The translations under genes were made by a program, and so were the position numbers. 61,780 bases of DNA from Lachnospiraceae bacterium (GTDB lineage Bacteria; Bacillota; Clostridia; Lachnospirales; Lachnospiraceae), in assembly GCA_910574715.1 (NCBI GenBank), contig CAJTCH010000030.1:1-61780 (forward strand), given 5' to 3'. The notes beneath the pieces are model-generated. The model had not been told where the DNA came from, did no database searches, and saw nothing but the letters and a program-made list of their open reading frames with translations. Position 1 is the stretch's first letter. Every line of letters starts with the position of its first letter. Of the stretch, positions 34,500 through 43,521 are shown piece by piece.

Positions 34500-34528
34500 T
34501 TGGCGCAGCATCTATTCTGTGATACAAT
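34500..34528 (+). promoter_or_regulatory. Promoter of the aminotransferase gene
   Basis: TTGGCG (34500-34505), 17-bp spacer, TACAAT (34523-34528), 32 bp before the start codon; a GAGAGG ribosome site follows. Confidence 0.7.
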
Positions 34529-34560
34529 ACATTAAGCATAATACAGAGAGGATATAAACC

Positions 34561-35670
34561 ATGACCGCAAATAATAATCAATCGCGCCCCTCTTTCCACG
34601 GGAGCGATATTGAACAGATTGAACAATACTATGGAATCCCCAAGGAGAGCATCGTAAAATTCGGCGCCAATGTGAATCCCCTTGGCCTATCGGATTCCGT
34701 ACGCCAATCCCTGTCTGAACATCTGGACATTATCACCAGTTATCCAGACAGAGACTATAAGAGCCTCCGGCAGGTAATCGCATCCTACTGCAATACAGAT
34801 ATGGATTATGTAGTAACCGGCAACGGCTCCACCGAACTGATCTCCCTTCTGATCGGCCAGCGTAACGCCCGTCACGCCCTGGTGATCGGCCCCACCTATT
34901 CTGAATATAAGAGGGAACTGTCTCTCACCGGCGGGCGCATTTCCAATTATTATCTGGATGAATCCCAGGATTTCCGGTTAGATATGGACGATCTAAAGCA
35001 TACCCTGGCAGATGATGTGGATTTCCTGATTCTGTGCAATCCGAACAATCCTACCTCTTCCGCCCTTATACAGAGCGAGTTACGCTCTCTGGCAGAATTA
35101 TGCAAAGAGCGTGATATCTTCATCATGATCGACGAGACCTATGTGGAATTCGCTCCGTCCGTGGAAGAGATCACTGCAATTCCTCTGGTATCCGACTATG
35201 ACAACCTAATGATCTTAAGGGGCGTATCCAAGTTCTTCGCCGCTCCCGGTCTCCGCCTGGGTTATGGGATAACCAGTAATCAGCGATTCTTAGATGAATT
35301 GAAGCGGCACCAGAATCCCTGGTCATTAAACAGCCTTGGAGCATACGCCGGGGAATTGATGCTGAAGGATACGGATTATATCAACCGTACAAGAGAGCTG
35401 ATCCTATCGGAACGCAGCAGATGTCTGGCCGCGCTGAAGGAATTTCATCATGTAAAGGTATATCCTGCTTATGGGAATTTCATCCTGATAAAGATCGTGA
35501 AAGAAGATATCGCTTCCTTCGATATGTTCGAACACGCTATAAAACAAGGCATGATGATCCGGGATTGTTCCTCATTCGAGGGGCTTCCCGGAGAATATGT
35601 AAGATTCTGCATCATGAAGCCAGAGGATAATACGCGGCTTCTTAACTGCATGGGGGAATTGTTGGCGTAA
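34561..35670 (+). CDS. PLP-dependent aminotransferase class I/II (HisC/CobD-like)
   Basis: 369 aa. N-terminal IVKFGANVNPLGLSDSVRQS and YPDRDYKSLRQVIASY, PLP-contacting NPNNPTSS and IDETYVEF, and the Schiff-base Lys in LRGVSKFFAAPGLRLGYG (about residue 226). The pattern matches histidinol-phosphate aminotransferase and CobD-like threonine-phosphate decarboxylase. No his or cob gene is adjacent, so the true substrate is open. Monocistronic with its own promoter and terminator. Confidence 0.85.
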   Translation: MTANNNQSRPSFHGSDIEQIEQYYGIPKESIVKFGANVNPLGLSDSVRQSLSEHLDIITSYPDRDYKSLRQVIASYCNTDMDYVVTGNGSTELISLLIGQRNARHALVIGPTYSEYKRELSLTGGRISNYYLDESQDFRLDMDDLKHTLADDVDFLILCNPNNPTSSALIQSELRSLAELCKERDIFIMIDETYVEFAPSVEEITAIPLVSDYDNLMILRGVSKFFAAPGLRLGYGITSNQRFLDELKRHQNPWSLNSLGAYAGELMLKDTDYINRTRELILSERSRCLAALKEFHHVKVYPAYGNFILIKIVKEDIASFDMFEHAIKQGMMIRDCSSFEGLPGEYVRFCIMKPEDNTRLLNCMGELLA

Positions 35671-35683
35671 TATTAAAATACAA

Positions 35684-35716
35684 GGCAGCCGGGAATAATC
35701 TCACTTCCCGGCTGTC
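35684..35716. terminator. Terminator between convergent genes
   Basis: CAGCCGGGAA (35686-35695) pairs with TTCCCGGCTG (35705-35714). It serves the aminotransferase and possibly the convergent gene, whose stop is at 35744. Confidence 0.7.
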
Positions 35717-35743
35717 TGCAGTTGCTCTTCGTCCGTTGGAGCC

Positions 35744-37216
35744 TTATTGCACCACAGAAGCAAATCTCCAAGTCCTCCCTTCATCCCGCGACTCGAACAA
35801 CATCCCCTCACTCTCCCACACATCTGAGGTTACCTTAATCGTCAGCACCCCATCCTCTTCTTCCGGCATATGACAATAATCATAATCCTCCAATGCAAAT
35901 CCATACTGCGCCGAATGCTCCGGCAGCTCGGTAACCGTATCCATAGGAAGCTGCACGCTTTCAAAAGTTTCCCCGCCGTCTCTGGTAACATACAACTGTG
36001 AATGTGTCTGAGATGCCCCGGACAACCCGGCAAAGCCAAATTTTTCATCGAAAAACACCAGCCCTTCCGCCACACCAAGATTCCCTTCAAACGGATTTCC
36101 ATTGACATCTTCCCATGACGAACCGCCGTTTACTGTCCTCTCCAACCCATAGAACCGGCTTCCTGCCGCTGCATCTGTCACCTCCAGCCGCCAGCCTCTA
36201 TCGTCATTCAAGAAGAAATACATCGTACCGTCCGCCTCATCCATTGTCCAGCCTGCCGTATCCTTCGCTTCTTCCGTACTCTCCTGTTCCCGCTCCTTAA
36301 TCAACTCATCCTGACTGATATATTCCGGCTCCATTATATAGCGGACCGGAGTCAACTCTTTGCCGGGAATATGCAGGGAGACTTCAAAACCAACGATCCT
36401 CCCGTCGATATTCAGATATCCATTCTCCGAATCAACTCCGTCTCCATCCACATCCCCCGGAAGATAGACCAACCCTTCCTTCGTCTCAAAAGAACGCCGC
36501 CCCAGATACAATATCTCATACAGATCTGACTCGCTGTTCTTTGACCATTCCTTCACCTTTTTCTCATAATCGGCTCTCTCTAAGATCCTCAACATAGGCG
36601 ACAGACGCATATTCCCGTCATAATCCGGATTCGCTTCACCATCTACCGAGACCCTCATATTCCTACTCTTCTTGGCATCGTAATCTACCAGATAAGTATG
36701 CGTTGTTTCGCTTTCATCTCTTCCGTACATGAATATATAAATTGTCCGGATAATTCCATCCTGATCGAACGTAATCTGGCATTGATTCGCAAGATACAGT
36801 TCATCCGGCAACCCTACAACCCTGTCCAGATCCATAAGTATGCCTGCCGCTCCATCCTTGAATATGTTATTATGCTCCAGCTTCACATCCCTCTTCCGCA
36901 TCCAGTCATCGATCTTCCATGCCAGCGCTCCATTGTACGGAATCGCCGAATAGATAATCTGCCCGGCAAAATATGCGGTTACTATGAAAAAAAGAAGAAT
37001 CTCTATCAGAACTATATTCTTTCTATTTTCAGAGGCTTCTTCCTGCTTATTCTTTCTGGAAATTACCCATAATACGAAGAACATGCCGCATCCTGCCAGG
37101 CTTACGATCAATCTGGGCAAATGGCTTCGTATGCCTCCATACTGGCACAAATGCCATAATTGGTATAAGAAATATATATAACATAACAAACGGGCAATTT
37201 TTTTTGAATTATTCAT
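35744..37216 (-). CDS. Membrane-anchored protein with BNR/sialidase-like repeats, unknown function
   Basis: 490 aa. Two or three N-terminal membrane helices (about residues 8-25, 35-55, 68-88), then an extracytoplasmic region. It contains a calcium-loop-like DVDGDGVDSENG (about 253-264) and two BNR-type Asp-box motifs, VTRDGGETFESV and ESRDEGRTWRFA, near the C-terminus. Asp boxes occur in beta-propeller folds; no enzyme active site is recognised. Divergent from the ATPase gene, sharing a 114-bp regulatory region. Confidence 0.6.
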   Translation of the reverse strand: MNNSKKIARLLCYIYFLYQLWHLCQYGGIRSHLPRLIVSLAGCGMFFVLWVISRKNKQEEASENRKNIVLIEILLFFIVTAYFAGQIIYSAIPYNGALAWKIDDWMRKRDVKLEHNNIFKDGAAGILMDLDRVVGLPDELYLANQCQITFDQDGIIRTIYIFMYGRDESETTHTYLVDYDAKKSRNMRVSVDGEANPDYDGNMRLSPMLRILERADYEKKVKEWSKNSESDLYEILYLGRRSFETKEGLVYLPGDVDGDGVDSENGYLNIDGRIVGFEVSLHIPGKELTPVRYIMEPEYISQDELIKEREQESTEEAKDTAGWTMDEADGTMYFFLNDDRGWRLEVTDAAAGSRFYGLERTVNGGSSWEDVNGNPFEGNLGVAEGLVFFDEKFGFAGLSGASQTHSQLYVTRDGGETFESVQLPMDTVTELPEHSAQYGFALEDYDYCHMPEEEDGVLTIKVTSDVWESEGMLFESRDEGRTWRFASVVQ

Positions 37217-37227
37217 GTCATCCTTCC

Positions 37228-37315
37228 AAATTTAACGATTTTGTAGTAATATTAGATTATGAAATTAACGATTTTGTAGTAAAATAGTTTTATAAATTTA
37301 ACGATTTTTGCAGCA
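37228..37315. promoter_or_regulatory. Three phased direct repeats in a divergent control region
   Basis: Three copies of TTAACGATTTTGTAGTAA (the third with TTTTTGCAGCAA). Their AACG elements start at 37234, 37267 and 37300, exactly 33 bp apart, that is about three helical turns. They fill the gap between the membrane protein and the ATPase gene and overlap any promoter there. Likely operator for one face of the helix. Confidence 0.7.
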
Positions 37316-37330
37316 AGAAAGGAGAGATCT

Positions 37331-38662
37331 ATGTTCAAACGGAAAATCTATGACAAGTTAAAACTCTGGAAAGCCGAATCTGACGGTAAAACAGCCCTCT
37401 TAATTGAAGGAGCCAGACGAGTCGGTAAGTCTACCGTAGTAGAAGAATTTGCCAAAAACGAATATCAAAGCTATATCCTGATAGATTTTGCTATGGCATC
37501 CCAGACTGTAAAAGATTTATTCAATGACGTATCCGATTTGAATTATATCTTCCTGCAGCTGCAGCTGCAATACAGAGTCGATCTGCATGAACGCAACTCC
37601 TTGATCATCTTCGATGAAGTACAGCTATGCCCTCCTGCAAGACAAGCAATCAAGGCTCTTGTAAAAGATCATCGGTATGACTACATCGAGACTGGCTCAC
37701 TAATCTCCATCCGGCAGAATGTAAAGGACATTCTGATTCCGAGCGAAGAACGGAAACTCAATATGTATCCTATGGATTATGAAGAATTTCTCTGGGCGTT
37801 GGACGATCAAACCACCATACCTCTGCTAAACAATGTTTTTCAGAAGCAACAATCCTTGGGCGATCAGCTGAATCGTAAACTAATGCGGGATTTTCGCTTA
37901 TATATGCTGGTCGGCGGTATGCCGCAGGCAGTAGATGAATATATTCAGACAAACAATCTGCGGAAAGTCGATATGATAAAAAGAGATATCCTCAATCTAT
38001 ACGAAGACGATTTCCACAAAATAGATTCTACCGGCAGAATATCCCAGCTTTTTGACGCAATTCCTGCTCAGTTGAATAAACATGCTGTCAAATACCAGAT
38101 ATCCAGTGTTTTGAACCATCAGCGGACTGACGATACCATCCTGAATCTGATTGCAGAACTGAAAGACTCTAAAACTGTACTTGCCGCATATCACACAAGC
38201 GACCCAAACGTTGGATTGGCAAACAACAAGGATCTGAGCAAATTCAAATTATATCTGTCAGACACCGGATTATTCACCACTCTGGCATTTAAAGACAAGG
38301 ACTTTACAGAAAATATCATTTACGATAAATTACTCAACGACAAATTATCCTCAAATCTGGGATATCTGTACGAAAATGTTATCGCACAGATACTCACTGC
38401 CAATGGAAATGATTTATTCTACCATACTTTTATGAATGAAAAGTCCCGTCATAATTATGAAATAGACTTTCTGCTCGCACGGAAGAACAAAATATGTCCG
38501 ATTGAAGTAAAATCTTCTGGATACAGAACTCACGCTTCTCTCGATGCATTTACAGAAAAGTTCTCTGACAGAATCCTGCAGAGATATCTGATCTACACGA
38601 AAGATCTGCGGAAAGAAAAAGATATCCTCTGTCTTCCTGCCTATATGGCTTCTTTTTTATAG
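37331..38662 (+). CDS. AAA_14/DUF4143 ATP-binding protein
   Basis: 443 aa. Walker A IEGARRVGKSTVVEEFAK (about residues 26-43), Walker B SLIIFDEVQLCP and the ETGSLISI sensor region, then a C-terminal DUF4143 PD-(D/E)XK-like domain (EIDFLLARKNKICPIEVKSSG). This large bacterial and archaeal family has no agreed function. It has a GGAGAG ribosome site and its own repeat-rich leader. Confidence 0.85.
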   Translation: MFKRKIYDKLKLWKAESDGKTALLIEGARRVGKSTVVEEFAKNEYQSYILIDFAMASQTVKDLFNDVSDLNYIFLQLQLQYRVDLHERNSLIIFDEVQLCPPARQAIKALVKDHRYDYIETGSLISIRQNVKDILIPSEERKLNMYPMDYEEFLWALDDQTTIPLLNNVFQKQQSLGDQLNRKLMRDFRLYMLVGGMPQAVDEYIQTNNLRKVDMIKRDILNLYEDDFHKIDSTGRISQLFDAIPAQLNKHAVKYQISSVLNHQRTDDTILNLIAELKDSKTVLAAYHTSDPNVGLANNKDLSKFKLYLSDTGLFTTLAFKDKDFTENIIYDKLLNDKLSSNLGYLYENVIAQILTANGNDLFYHTFMNEKSRHNYEIDFLLARKNKICPIEVKSSGYRTHASLDAFTEKFSDRILQRYLIYTKDLRKEKDILCLPAYMASFL

Positions 38663-38673
38663 AAGCCATATAG
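38641..38673. terminator. 12-bp hairpin at the end of the ATPase gene
   Basis: CTATATGGCTTC pairs with GAAGCCATATAG across the stop codon. There is no T-run after the stem, so termination is possible but unproven. It faces the end of the convergent GH42 gene. Confidence 0.45.
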
Positions 38674-38687
38674 GTCCACCCCATCAT

Positions 38688-40709
38688 CTATGACAGTTTC
38701 GGACACATCACTACCCGAACCTCATACTTCTTAAGCTTCTCGCCTTCCTCAAGCACCCTGTCGGTAAGCACATCCACTTTCCCTGCGAATACCTCCGGAA
38801 GCACAAGCTCCTCATCCTTAAAATTCAAGATAAAGTAGATCTCCTCCGTCTCCGTCTCCCTTCGCATCACTTCAAGTTCCGTCTCTTCCCCAATAACCGG
38901 GCTTACCTTCGCGTCGCCGCACGCCATCTCGAGAACCTTGGCAATCCCGTTCTCCGACGGCACCGTTCCGACATAATATGCATATCCCTCTCCGAAATGA
39001 TTCCTCGTAACCGCCGGAGTCCCTGCGTAGAAATCACTGCCGTACTGCGCAACCTCTTCCGCTCCTTCCAGATGGATAACGTCACACAGCATCCTGCATT
39101 CTTCCCTGGTTCCGTCCTTGAATACGATCGCATTCCTGTGCTCCGGAGCCAGCGCGTCGATCTCCTCCGCCCAGATCCCCGCAAGCTTACGCAAAGGTCC
39201 CGGATAGCCTCCAAGATGCACATTATCCGACTGATCCACAATACCGCTCATGAATCCCGTCAAGAAGGTTCCTCCCTTGGCCACATACTCCTCGATCGCC
39301 TCTGCCATACCCTCCTTCACCATATACAGCACCGGCGCCACGACCAGGTCATACCTGCTAAGATCCGCATCCACCGGAATCATACTTACAGATATATTCT
39401 TTTTATAGAAATATTCATAATACTGCCAGATCTGATCCACATACTTAAGATCCACGGTCGGGCCGCTCGTATATTCCAAAGCCCAGTAGTTGTCCCAATC
39501 GAACATGATCCCCACCTTCGATTCATTCCGTGAGCCGATGATAAACTTACCGATCTTCTCAAGCTCCGCGCCTAACTCCGATACCTCCCGGAAAACTCTT
39601 GTATTCTCCGATCCCACATGACCGATCACCGCACCGTGGAATTTCTCACATGCGCCCACCGACCTTCGAAGCTGGAAGAACTGAATCGTATCCGCGCCGT
39701 GTGCGATCGTCTGATAGCTCTGGGCGCGCATCTGCCCCGGCTTCTTCAGGGAATTATAAGCCTGCCAGTTCTGCTGACTCGGCGTCTGCTCCATCAGCAT
39801 GAACGGCTCATCCTTAAGCCCCCTCATAAGATCGTGGCGCAGCGCCGTCATACCCCACGGCGTATCATAGCCCGGATAGTTATCCCAAGATACAATATCC
39901 ATCTCCTTCGCCCATTTGAAATAATCCAGTCCCTTAAACGTCCCCATCAGATTCGTGGTGATCGGGGTATCCTTGTCATACTGCCGTATAGCGTCCCGTT
40001 CCATCTTGAAATTATTCAGAATACTGTCTGAATTGAACCTCATATAGTCAATAGAAATGCCCGCAAATGCTGTCTTGTCCCCTTCCAGACCTTCACTGAG
40101 GGCATTCGGCAGTACAATCTCATCCCAGTCATAGATAGTATGTCCCCAGAATGACAGATTCCATGCCTTATTCAGAGCCTCTATAGTCTTATATTTCTTC
40201 CTGAGCCAGACACGGAACGCCTTCTCACAATTCTCACAATAACATTCCCCGCCGTACTCATTATTCACATGCCAGCACACCACATTCTCATTCTGTCCGT
40301 AACGCTGTGCCAGCCTCGACGCCAGCTCCCTGGCATAGTGCTGATAGACCGGGCTGTTCGGGCACGCATTATGCCGTTGTCCGAACTTGTGACGCCGACC
40401 CTCATAATCGGTCCTTGACACCTCAGGATACCTCTTCACCAGCCATGCCGGAAGCGCCGCCGTAGACGTCGCCAGGACGATCTGCTTCCCTTCCTTCGCC
40501 AACATATCCACGATATCATCCAGTTCGCTGAAATCATATACCTCCTCCGACGGCTGGAGCTTCGCCCAGGAAAATACATTGACCGTTGCGCTGTTGATCC
40601 CCGCCAGATTGAACATCCTCATATCCTCATGCCAGATCTCCCTTGGCCACTGCTCCGGATTATAATCCCCGCCGTATAACATTTGCTTAAACTTCGCTTT
40701 CATCTCCAT
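38688..40709 (-). CDS. GH42 beta-galactosidase
   Basis: 673 aa, cytoplasmic. GGDYNPEQWPREIWHEDMR is the family start; the acid/base Glu is in WHVNNEYGGECYCENC (about residue 148) and the nucleophile Glu in PFMLMEQTPSQQNW (about 306). The Cys cluster (CYCENC) is the GH42 zinc site. The C-terminal trimerisation and beta domains are present. Hydrolyses terminal beta-galactosides; with GH127 it suggests use of plant arabinogalactan-type or host-derived sugars. Confidence 0.93.
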   Translation of the reverse strand: MEMKAKFKQMLYGGDYNPEQWPREIWHEDMRMFNLAGINSATVNVFSWAKLQPSEEVYDFSELDDIVDMLAKEGKQIVLATSTAALPAWLVKRYPEVSRTDYEGRRHKFGQRHNACPNSPVYQHYARELASRLAQRYGQNENVVCWHVNNEYGGECYCENCEKAFRVWLRKKYKTIEALNKAWNLSFWGHTIYDWDEIVLPNALSEGLEGDKTAFAGISIDYMRFNSDSILNNFKMERDAIRQYDKDTPITTNLMGTFKGLDYFKWAKEMDIVSWDNYPGYDTPWGMTALRHDLMRGLKDEPFMLMEQTPSQQNWQAYNSLKKPGQMRAQSYQTIAHGADTIQFFQLRRSVGACEKFHGAVIGHVGSENTRVFREVSELGAELEKIGKFIIGSRNESKVGIMFDWDNYWALEYTSGPTVDLKYVDQIWQYYEYFYKKNISVSMIPVDADLSRYDLVVAPVLYMVKEGMAEAIEEYVAKGGTFLTGFMSGIVDQSDNVHLGGYPGPLRKLAGIWAEEIDALAPEHRNAIVFKDGTREECRMLCDVIHLEGAEEVAQYGSDFYAGTPAVTRNHFGEGYAYYVGTVPSENGIAKVLEMACGDAKVSPVIGEETELEVMRRETETEEIYFILNFKDEELVLPEVFAGKVDVLTDRVLEEGEKLKKYEVRVVMCPKLS

Positions 40710-40809
40710 TCTTGTCCCCTTTCGTGATTGTTATATACCATTATAATATATTCTTCCCGTCAACAGTATAAAAAGGTGAAACAAAAAGTATGAATTTTTG
40801 AAACATGAA

Positions 40810-40845
40810 AACAGCCCCGTGCATACTCTCATGCAAAGGGCTGTT
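40810..40845 (-). terminator. Hairpin terminator after the DUF819 gene
   Basis: AACAGCCC pairs with GGGCTGTT, with an inner GCAT/ATGC pair, followed on the minus strand by TTTC. The rest of 40710-40912 is noncoding. Confidence 0.65.
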
Positions 40846-40912
40846 ATCCCATATCTAAATCTACTCGTACATTGCTCTACAAATAAATTCTATTATTACC
40901 AGATTACCCCAT

Positions 40913-42076
40913 CTACAGACCGCAGATCGCCTTCACTATATAAGCGACAAAGATACCGACATAGTTACCGCACGCTCCGGCGATAACTCCCATGATCAAT
41001 CCCACGTTGATCAGTGACTTCCAGTTACCTCCCGCTGCTGTCAAAGATGCCGTAGGTCCGTCTACGATACATCCGACCATGGAAAGAAGCACATACTCAT
41101 ACTTAATCTTGAAGAGACGGCATATCAGGAAATGAAGTAATGTACATCCAACCAACATAAAGAACACATACAATGTCATCAAAAATGCTGATCCGATAAA
41201 CTGCTGCAGGTCAACTGCGAATCCGATAGTCGCCAGGAAACACAGTGATATGAAAAGTCCAAGGTCAAGATTACCGCGAAGCTTCTTGATCGGCTTCAAC
41301 TGCGCCAGACAGATAGAAACCGTTGTTACCATAAGAAGTCTTCCTGCTTTCCAGAAAGTATCCGGGAATATTCTCTGTGCGATCATGGTTGTAACAAACG
41401 CTACTCCAAAACCGATGGTCAGAAGCCATGCAATATCCTTGATCGCCCACTTCTTATCAGCCATCAGCGGCTCTGTCTCGCCGTCATCCAATTCTTCCGG
41501 TTTAAATGAATACGGCCACAGCTTGTTCCATTTTTTAGATGCCTTGAAGAATGCCGGCGCTGCGAACATTGCTACCATCAAAGGTGTGGATACCACATAA
41601 TCCGCTGCATTCGCCGCTGCCAGCGTCTCTCTTGAACAATCAACACCTGTAGCGATGGCTGTCAGGTTCGGTGTTCCGCCTGTGTAGGTTCCAACAAACA
41701 TACCTGCGCATTTCCATCCTTCAATGATCCTTGGAGCAAAGATCATTCCAAGAACGATCGCAACAACACACACCGATGCGATCGCGGATACCAGCGCGAT
41801 CACCGGTTCCTTGTTCAGCTTCTTAAGCTCCGTAACATTCATACTCAACAGACAGATCGAAATACCTGCCTGTACGCAATATGTAGAGATAGAATCATAT
41901 AACTCATGCGAAATCGGCACAATATGGGTATTTGATAAAACAATACCAATAACTACAACTGTAAGTACAGGACCCAGTGACCTACATACTTTGTATTTCT
42001 GAAGCCAGAGGGAAAATGCTACCATCAATAAAATAACAAATAATAACCCTTGCGTACTTGATATGAGAGTTCCCAT
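40913..42076 (-). CDS. DUF819-family membrane transporter-like protein
   Basis: 387 aa with about ten helices. Family motifs: GMFVGTYTGGTPNLTAIATG and VGCIVDGPTASLTAAGGNWK, the two glycine/proline-rich re-entrant-like segments of DUF819 proteins, which are distantly related to transporters. Substrate unknown. Good AAAGGAG site before the ATG. Two palindromes in its leader suggest repression; a divergently placed M42 peptidase may share its regulation. Confidence 0.8.
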   Translation of the reverse strand: MGTLISSTQGLLFVILLMVAFSLWLQKYKVCRSLGPVLTVVVIGIVLSNTHIVPISHELYDSISTYCVQAGISICLLSMNVTELKKLNKEPVIALVSAIASVCVVAIVLGMIFAPRIIEGWKCAGMFVGTYTGGTPNLTAIATGVDCSRETLAAANAADYVVSTPLMVAMFAAPAFFKASKKWNKLWPYSFKPEELDDGETEPLMADKKWAIKDIAWLLTIGFGVAFVTTMIAQRIFPDTFWKAGRLLMVTTVSICLAQLKPIKKLRGNLDLGLFISLCFLATIGFAVDLQQFIGSAFLMTLYVFFMLVGCTLLHFLICRLFKIKYEYVLLSMVGCIVDGPTASLTAAGGNWKSLINVGLIMGVIAGACGNYVGIFVAYIVKAICGL

Positions 42077-42103
42077 CCATTTCTCCTTTCATTCCTCAAA
42101 TCC

Positions 42104-42209
42104 GTAATTTTGTACAATTTTACAGCTTGACATTTGCTTTAGTTTATTGTAGATTGTTTACAATGTACTTTGTTTTATTAATATATCACATTTACTTATA
42201 GATTGCAAC
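42104..42209 (-). promoter_or_regulatory. Promoter and two palindromic operators of the DUF819 gene
   Basis: Minus-strand promoter: TTGCAA (42204-42209), 18 bp, TATATT (42180-42185). Downstream of it are ATTGTA-N7-TACAAT (42146-42164) and a second near-palindrome centred on TTGTACAA (42104-42123). Both share TTGTA/TACAA half-sites, as for a GntR-type dimer. Confidence 0.6.
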
Positions 42210-42250
42210 AATAATTTAACCATTTTAGATAAATTTTTATCAAAATATTG

Positions 42251-42256
42251 TATAAT
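42251..42256 (+). promoter_or_regulatory. Likely -10 box for the M42 peptidase gene
   Basis: TATAAT about 58 bp upstream of the start codon. The -35 region is weak. Confidence 0.45.
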
Positions 42257-42313
42257 TTTTGTAGGGTCAATCTCTGGTAACTATTAAACATTTATAAACT
42301 AAAGGAGGATTTT

Positions 42314-43357
42314 ATGAACACAAAACAGTACGAAGATTTTATCATCAAGACAGCAGAATCGCTGCTCGCAATTGACAGCCCAAGCGGTTTTACAGGCCGT
42401 GCTTCAGATTACATTCTCGACACGGTCAGGGAACTCGGATATCCCGTATACCGTAATAAGATCGGTAATGTCATCGTAACCGTAGACGGCGAAGACAACG
42501 AAGAATCCGTTGCATTATCCGCCCACATTGATACATTGGGACTTATGGTCCGTTCTATCACCAGCGAAGGATATCTCATGGTTACAGTAGTCGGGGGGCC
42601 GATCCTTCCTACCCTGGACGGAGAATACTGCCGGATCCATACGCGCGAAGGCAAGGTTTACACAGGAACAATATTATCCCTGTCTCCTGCGATCCATGTA
42701 TTTCCTGATTCATCCACACGTCCGAGAGATGAACAGAACATGGCTGTCCGCATTGATGAGATCGTACATAGCAAGGAAGATGTAGAAGCACTCGGCATCC
42801 GTCCGGGCGATTTTGTCTGCTATGATACTAAGACTACATTTACAGAGAGCGGTTTCTTAAAATCAAGATTCATCGATGACAAAGGCTGCGCATCCATACT
42901 GATCACTCTGCTTAAGATCATGAAGGATCATAACCTCAAGCCAAAGAAGAAGACCTATCTCTGCTTCTCTACCCATGAAGAGATCGGCTACGGCGGAGCA
43001 ACCCTTCCACAGGATATCAAGGAGCTTCTCGTCGTTGATATGGGCTGTGTCGGCTCAGACCTTAGCTGTACAGAGGAACAGGTCTCTATCTGCGCGAAGG
43101 ACTCCTTAGGGCCCTATGATTGGGATATGACCAGCCGCCTGGTAGCATTATCAAAAGAGCATGAGATCGACGCCGTTACAGATATCTATCCGCGGTATAA
43201 TTCGGATGCTGCCGCACTGTGGAAAGCAGGATATGACACATCTGCCGCGCTGATCGGTCCCGGAGTACATGCTTCTCACGGAATGGAACGGACACATATC
43301 AAAGGTATCATAAACACACTCAGACTGTGCCAAGCTTATCTGGGAATTCTTGAATAG
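42314..43357 (+). CDS. M42-family metallo-aminopeptidase
   Basis: 347 aa. Metal ligands typical of M42: His in ALSAHIDTLGLMV (about residue 69), Asp in SRFIDDKGCASIL, Glu-Glu in CFSTHEEIGYGG, Asp in LLVVDMGCVG and a C-terminal His in GVHASHGMERTH. Cytosolic co-catalytic zinc or cobalt peptidase trimming peptides. GGAGG site before the ATG. Length matches the family. Confidence 0.9.
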   Translation: MNTKQYEDFIIKTAESLLAIDSPSGFTGRASDYILDTVRELGYPVYRNKIGNVIVTVDGEDNEESVALSAHIDTLGLMVRSITSEGYLMVTVVGGPILPTLDGEYCRIHTREGKVYTGTILSLSPAIHVFPDSSTRPRDEQNMAVRIDEIVHSKEDVEALGIRPGDFVCYDTKTTFTESGFLKSRFIDDKGCASILITLLKIMKDHNLKPKKKTYLCFSTHEEIGYGGATLPQDIKELLVVDMGCVGSDLSCTEEQVSICAKDSLGPYDWDMTSRLVALSKEHEIDAVTDIYPRYNSDAAALWKAGYDTSAALIGPGVHASHGMERTHIKGIINTLRLCQAYLGILE

Positions 43358-43398
43358 AAATGGAATAGAACATTAAATAGACATTAAATAAAACATCA

Positions 43399-43462
43399 GG
43401 GACCCAGGTTCAAGAGAACCTTTTGCAAGCTTGCCTGCAAGAGGATTTTGAACCTGGGTCCC
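43399..43462. repeat. 15-bp inverted repeat with inner hairpin
   Basis: GGGACCCAGGTTCAA (43399-43413) is the exact complement of 43448-43462. Between them GCAAGC and the following bases form a second small stem. There is no T-run, so a simple terminator is doubtful. Lies between two convergent genes. Confidence 0.7.
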
Positions 43463-43521
43463 GCTAAGATATCCAAAAAATATGATACTAATTTTACATC
43501 TATCGTCTATAGCTTCTTTCA

